Shown one piece after another: positions 60,541 through 64,000 of a stretch of DNA of 64,000 bases (the stretch's first letter is position 1; every line of letters begins with the position of its first letter). A program made the position numbers and the translations under genes. Source of the DNA: Sisyra terminalis. Lineage: Eukaryota > Arthropoda > Insecta > Neuroptera > Sisyridae. The notes beneath the pieces are model-generated. The model searched no databases and was not told the origin of the DNA. It saw only the letters and a program-made list of their open reading frames with translations. The DNA lies in assembly GCA_958496175.1 (NCBI GenBank), contig OY292278.1, positions 32,860,001-32,924,000 on the forward strand. Direction: 5' to 3'.

Positions 60541-61192
60541 AAAAAGAATTTTTCTGTGACGGAATAAACTGTCTTATAGTTATTCCGTGGTTCTAATTTC
60601 ATCAAATTTTCCGAGCTTTGAGAATAGTTCATATTGAAGAATGAAGGATTCTCGATAAAGAAACGTCATCATAAGTTGGAAAATTGTATTATGATTAATA
60701 ATTTTGATTTTTTTTCTTTTGATTACTTATGTTTATATAAACTTTATTTTTTAAAAGAAAAACATTTACATTTGACCCGCTTAGAGCCAAAGTGGTGTAA
60801 GTCATGTTATTGTGATTCGGAGGTGTTATAATGTTTATCCAAATAGCTATCAAAAAATCCTTCGTACGAGAAGTTTTGGCCTTAATAATGAAGTTTTGGT
60901 TCACTTCACTTAAATTCCAGTTAACACTTCTGTAGTTACTCAAGGAATCGTTTCAGTTAATAAAAGCGGCAAATTCAAAATTATGTCTTACACCACTTTG
61001 GCTTTAAGCGGCTCATTTTAGGAATTGAAAACAAAATAAAGTCATTCATTGATATCAAAAAGTATAAGAAATTAAGATTTTTAAAAAAATAAATAATTCT
61101 TAATCGCTAAATCTATAGTGCAATTAAAATAACATAAAGTCTTCTTTTGCTGTGATATACAAATATAAAGATTAGGCTTATAAACTTCTAGG
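60541..61192. repeat. Direct duplication, copy 1 (carries an insertion)
   Basis: It aligns with 62772-63155. Shared blocks include TTCTAATTTCATCAAATTTT, GAACGTCATC-like CGTCATC and AAATCTATAG(T/C)GCAATTAAAA, ending at AAACTTCTAGGA. The 250-bp TIR element at 60769-61018 interrupts this copy. Confidence 0.7.
60769..61018. mobile_element. 250-bp TIR element (TA target), with empty site preserved nearby
   Basis: The TIRs are about 33 bp and include CCGCTTAGAGCCAAAGTGG on the left and (reverse complement) CCGCTTAAAGCCAAAGTGG on the right. TA flanks both sides (60767-60768 and 61019-61020). The homologous site in the second duplicate, near 62960 (AACATTTAAGGAAAC), lacks the insert and supports the TA target. 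Tc1/mariner or pogo-type MITE. Non-coding. Confidence 0.8.
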
Positions 61193-61719
61193 ATATAAAG
61201 CTATTCGGAAAAAAATAAGTTTTTTTTAACTATGAAAGTCTCATCAAATAAGCAATCAATCAATATGGTTGAATCTGTTGTTTGGTTTCTGCTAAAAGAA
61301 TTATTAACGCTCACTCTTCATTTTTTGTGAATAAAATTCTACAAATTCTACCAATAATTGCGGATGTTAGCAAAGTTAAAGAGATAAATATTTTTACGTA
61401 TCAAATCTATAACATCATTTTAAAAAAATATTTTATAATACTGTACTTAACCACTCTGAGGTGACAGATTTATTACACAATAGACAAAAGTTACTGTAAA
61501 ACCAAAAAGACAAATTTAATCTCAACAACTAAAATTTACTTTTGATTTAAATACTTCTGAAATTTAAAATATTTTTATACTAAAAATATAAAAAAATCAA
61601 ATATAAAAATAATATTTAAAACAACAAAAATATAAGATTATATTTGCATCATTGGTTAAATTGGCCTCTCTGAAATTGATAGGGATTCTGGGAAAGTTCT
61701 GAAATTGAGATTGGTTCAT
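61193..61719. other. AT-rich sequence, nothing recognised
   Basis: No repeat pair, RNA gene or coding motif was seen. Confidence 0.4.
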
Positions 61720-61860
61720 ATCTCGTGACAAACCCATTGGTGATATTACTCGGTTTACGTATTTTAATAAGCTTTAAAGTCGTTATTAAAGACATTAGTT
61801 AAATAATATATAAAATTTTAAAGCAACCGTTAATAGCTACTAGAAATAGCCAACCGGCAG
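61720..61860 (+). mobile_element. Diverged SINE family copy
   Basis: A body match: ATTACTCGGTTTACG, TTTAATAAGCTTTAAAGTCG, TTAAAGACATTAGTTA and AAAGCAACCGTTAATAGC follow the order of the 27068 copy, with a short internal insertion. The head is not recognisable. Confidence 0.5.
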
Positions 61861-62677
61861 AACTGCTTATTTATTGAGTTACTACCGTTATTACTATAAG
61901 CTGAAGTTTTAATTTTTTTTTTCTAATTACAGTTTTTTAATAAATATTTTTTTTTATTTTTTTCATTACAATCTTTCTATTAATCTTCCATCAAATCAAT
62001 GTTTTATATATCCGAAAATTATTGATGATTTTCTATAGCTAAAAGTTTTAATACTACTTTATTCTTGCTTCTTTAAGCAATGTTTAACAAATTTTATCGA
62101 AATTTAACAATTATTTCTGAATGATTTTTCGTGAACAATGCTTCAACAATAGAAAATTGTTAGAAAATAACGCTATTAATGCAGGCAACCCTCCCAACAG
62201 AAAATTCTTCAATGTGTAGTTACATTTGAAACCAATTAAAAGTTATGATTTTCTCCCATAATTTTCATTGTACTGAACTATTTGCCACGATTTTCCAATC
62301 TAAATCATCATACCGATTTTTCAAATGGATCGAAAATTTGAATTCGTGAATTCCGATCGAATTTTCAATTACTTATAACGATAGTATGGTAGTAGTGTTA
62401 AATTTGAAGGAAGTCATACGAATCAATATTAACGGTCTGTAATTTAGCAATATGAAGCTTTCTAATCCCTTTTTTATAAAAAAAAACTGCAATAACTTTT
62501 TAAATAAAAAAATTTTTTTGGCAAACATATTTTAGTATAAATATTTATTTATTAATCTTACTAAATTGGAAATATATAGATTGGAACTTTTCAATCTAGA
62601 TTGGGACAATTATTTTTCAGAAAAAAATTAATTCAAAAGGTAGTGAAAACGTGAGTATATCCGATACCTTAGAATAG
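61861..62677. other. AT-rich sequence, nothing recognised
   Basis: No repeat pair, RNA gene or coding motif was seen. Confidence 0.4.
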
Positions 62678-62771
62678 TTATATGTGTAGGAGAATTCTAT
62701 AGGATTTATCTAACAATTAGAAGATTAACGTTTAAATAAATATTTGAAAAATATGATGTTTCTATCCATGA
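62678..62771 (+). repeat. Partial family R repeat
   Basis: TTATATGTGTAGGA, GGATTTATCTAAC and TATCCATGA occur in the order found at 56190-56277. It abuts the second duplicate at 62772. Confidence 0.45.
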
Positions 62772-63155
62772 AAAAATAATTTTTACGTCACGAGGTGAAT
62801 TGTTGTATAATTGTTCTGTATTTCTAATTTCATCAAATTTTCCGAACTTTAAGAAAAGTTTGTATTGAAGAATAAAGGGTTCTCGATGAAATAACGTCAT
62901 CGTAAATTAGTAAGTTGTATTATGGTCATAAAAATTTTATTTCTAAATAAATATTAACATTTAAGGAAACAAAACAAAATATATGATATTTATTGACATC
63001 AAAAAGTGTAAAAGAAATTAATCTACCGTTCTTTTGATATTTGCGAAAATAAACAATTTTTAATCACCAAATCTATAGCGCAATTAAAATAATGTAAAGT
63101 CTTGTTTTGTTGTAATATCTTACAATTATGAAGATTACGCCAGTAAACTTCTAGG
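62772..63155. repeat. Direct duplication, copy 2 (empty site)
   Basis: Homologue of 60541-61192 without the 250-bp insertion. Divergence is obvious but the blocks are collinear. Confidence 0.7.
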
Positions 63156-64000
63156 AAAAAAAAAATGTTGGGAATAACTTTAGTATGAGTAATGAGCATA
63201 TTTTTTGTTTGGTAAATATGTACTATAAAATAAATACAAAGCACAAGTAAATACTCGTACATCTTTAGTATCTAGTTTTATATCTTCTTAAATTATATTT
63301 TCAAAAATTATTCAAACAATTATTTAAAAATGAACATTTTCATAAAAATATAATCTGAAAAATTTTACTTTAGTGCTAATATTTTAAAAAATTAACTAAC
63401 TTCAAGCATGCGTACAGCGTATAGCGATACCGAAATATCAATGTGATTATAGTTTTTAATAACACCGCATAGGGCGCCACAAGCTTGAGCTTTATTCGCA
63501 CATTTTATCAAGAGCAGCTTTCAACTTTAGCTTTGTAATTTCATTTGAATTTATTGTTCCAACTTTCATTCTTCGAATACAATAAACTTTAAACTTGTTT
63601 TATGTTTCATAAGCTGAAAAAAACAGATGAATTTAATCGTCTGTACATGTGATTTAAATGCTTCTTTTTATTTAAATTAAATAATAAAAATTTACAAATA
63701 AAAATATTTTTATAAAAAAAATTTATAAGAGATAAAAATGAAGAGATATTACAGCATTCAGTACATTATATTTAAATGTTTCAATGAAACTTTTTAGATA
63801 AGTATGCATTATCGGCAAAATTTATCATTGTCACAATAAAATTTCGGAAGATCTCTAGCTGTTAAATTAATGTAACAGTGGAGTAGAGACAACTATTATT
63901 GTTTTCATAAATGTATTGATTTTGGCCTATACTGAATTGTATAATTTGTAAAATAGCCATAGAATATTTATCAAAATATCATATCAAAAAAAGTCCTTAC
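63156..64000. other. AT-rich sequence to the window end, nothing recognised
   Basis: No repeat pair, RNA gene or coding motif was seen. A GC-richer patch at 63410-63520 is unassigned. Confidence 0.4.

Noticed and set aside
1..64000. CRISPR arrays, bacterial operons, rRNA or mitochondrial insertions
   Set aside because: No regularly spaced direct repeats with unique spacers, no ribosome-binding-site/operon structure and no rRNA-like stretches were seen.
1..64000. LTR retrotransposons or endogenous viral sequences
   Set aside because: No paired TG...CA long terminal repeats, primer-binding sites, or gag, integrase or viral replicase motifs were recognised by reading. A profile search could still find heavily decayed copies.

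Overview
This is a 64 kb AT-rich (roughly 70% A+T by eye) stretch of an animal nuclear genome, almost certainly an insect. The evidence is a dense mix of hAT, piggyBac, pogo and Tc1/mariner-type DNA transposons, non-LTR retrotransposon debris, a tRNA-derived SINE and Penelope-like tails with hammerhead-ribozyme-like motifs. A beetle or another holometabolous insect is plausible, but I cannot name the order from sequence alone. There are no bacterial gene signals. Nearly all open reading frames are short and start at GTG or TTG, as expected by chance.

The one host gene I recognise is on the minus strand. At 54053-54092 lies a 13-codon first coding exon that begins MSRRKQSNPKPLK and ends at a consensus splice donor (GTAAGT). 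That N-terminus is the FOG repression (NuRD-binding) motif, and SNP at residues 7-9 points to Friend-of-GATA, called u-shaped (ush) in flies. The 5' UTR and promoter lie just to the right (54093 to about 54400). The gene runs leftward, so positions 1-54052 are most likely its large first intron and 54.4-64 kb is upstream DNA. No zinc-finger or PR-like exon was found here, so the later exons should lie beyond position 1.

The presumed intron is packed with mobile DNA. 1.0-2.0 kb: hAT remnant. 3.9-4.7 kb: a SINE split by a TA-flanked TIR element. 7.0 kb: a perfect 60-bp-arm hairpin. 8.1-8.4 kb: a foldback repeat carrying a well-formed hammerhead motif. 13.6-14.2 kb: piggyBac relic. 15.7-16.6 kb: tandem-monomer repeat. 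18.5-18.9 kb: MITE. 21.5 and 31.4-32.0 kb: Penelope-like tails. 27.1 kb: the most complete SINE. 33.9-34.5 kb: pogo relic with a zinc-finger C-terminus. 35.0, 36.7, 36.8 and 39.6-40.0 kb: small TIR elements. 43.1-44.1 and 48.7 kb: LINE reverse-transcriptase debris. 47.7 kb: another SINE. 49.1 and 51.5 kb: further hammerhead-like tails. Between them are several GC-richer islands (3.2, 13.1, 17.0, 33.1, 35.8 and 45.9 kb) that could be enhancers, undetected exons or old transposon coding sequence.

The upstream flank (54.4-64 kb) holds a hAT MITE with a perfect 8-bp target duplication, a family of about 150-bp repeats in both orientations (55.7-57.0 kb, and again at 11.6 and 62.7 kb), a Penelope-like tail (58.2 kb), a minisatellite, and a 0.4 kb direct duplication (60.5 and 62.8 kb). 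One copy of that duplication carries a 250-bp TIR insertion and the other preserves the empty site.
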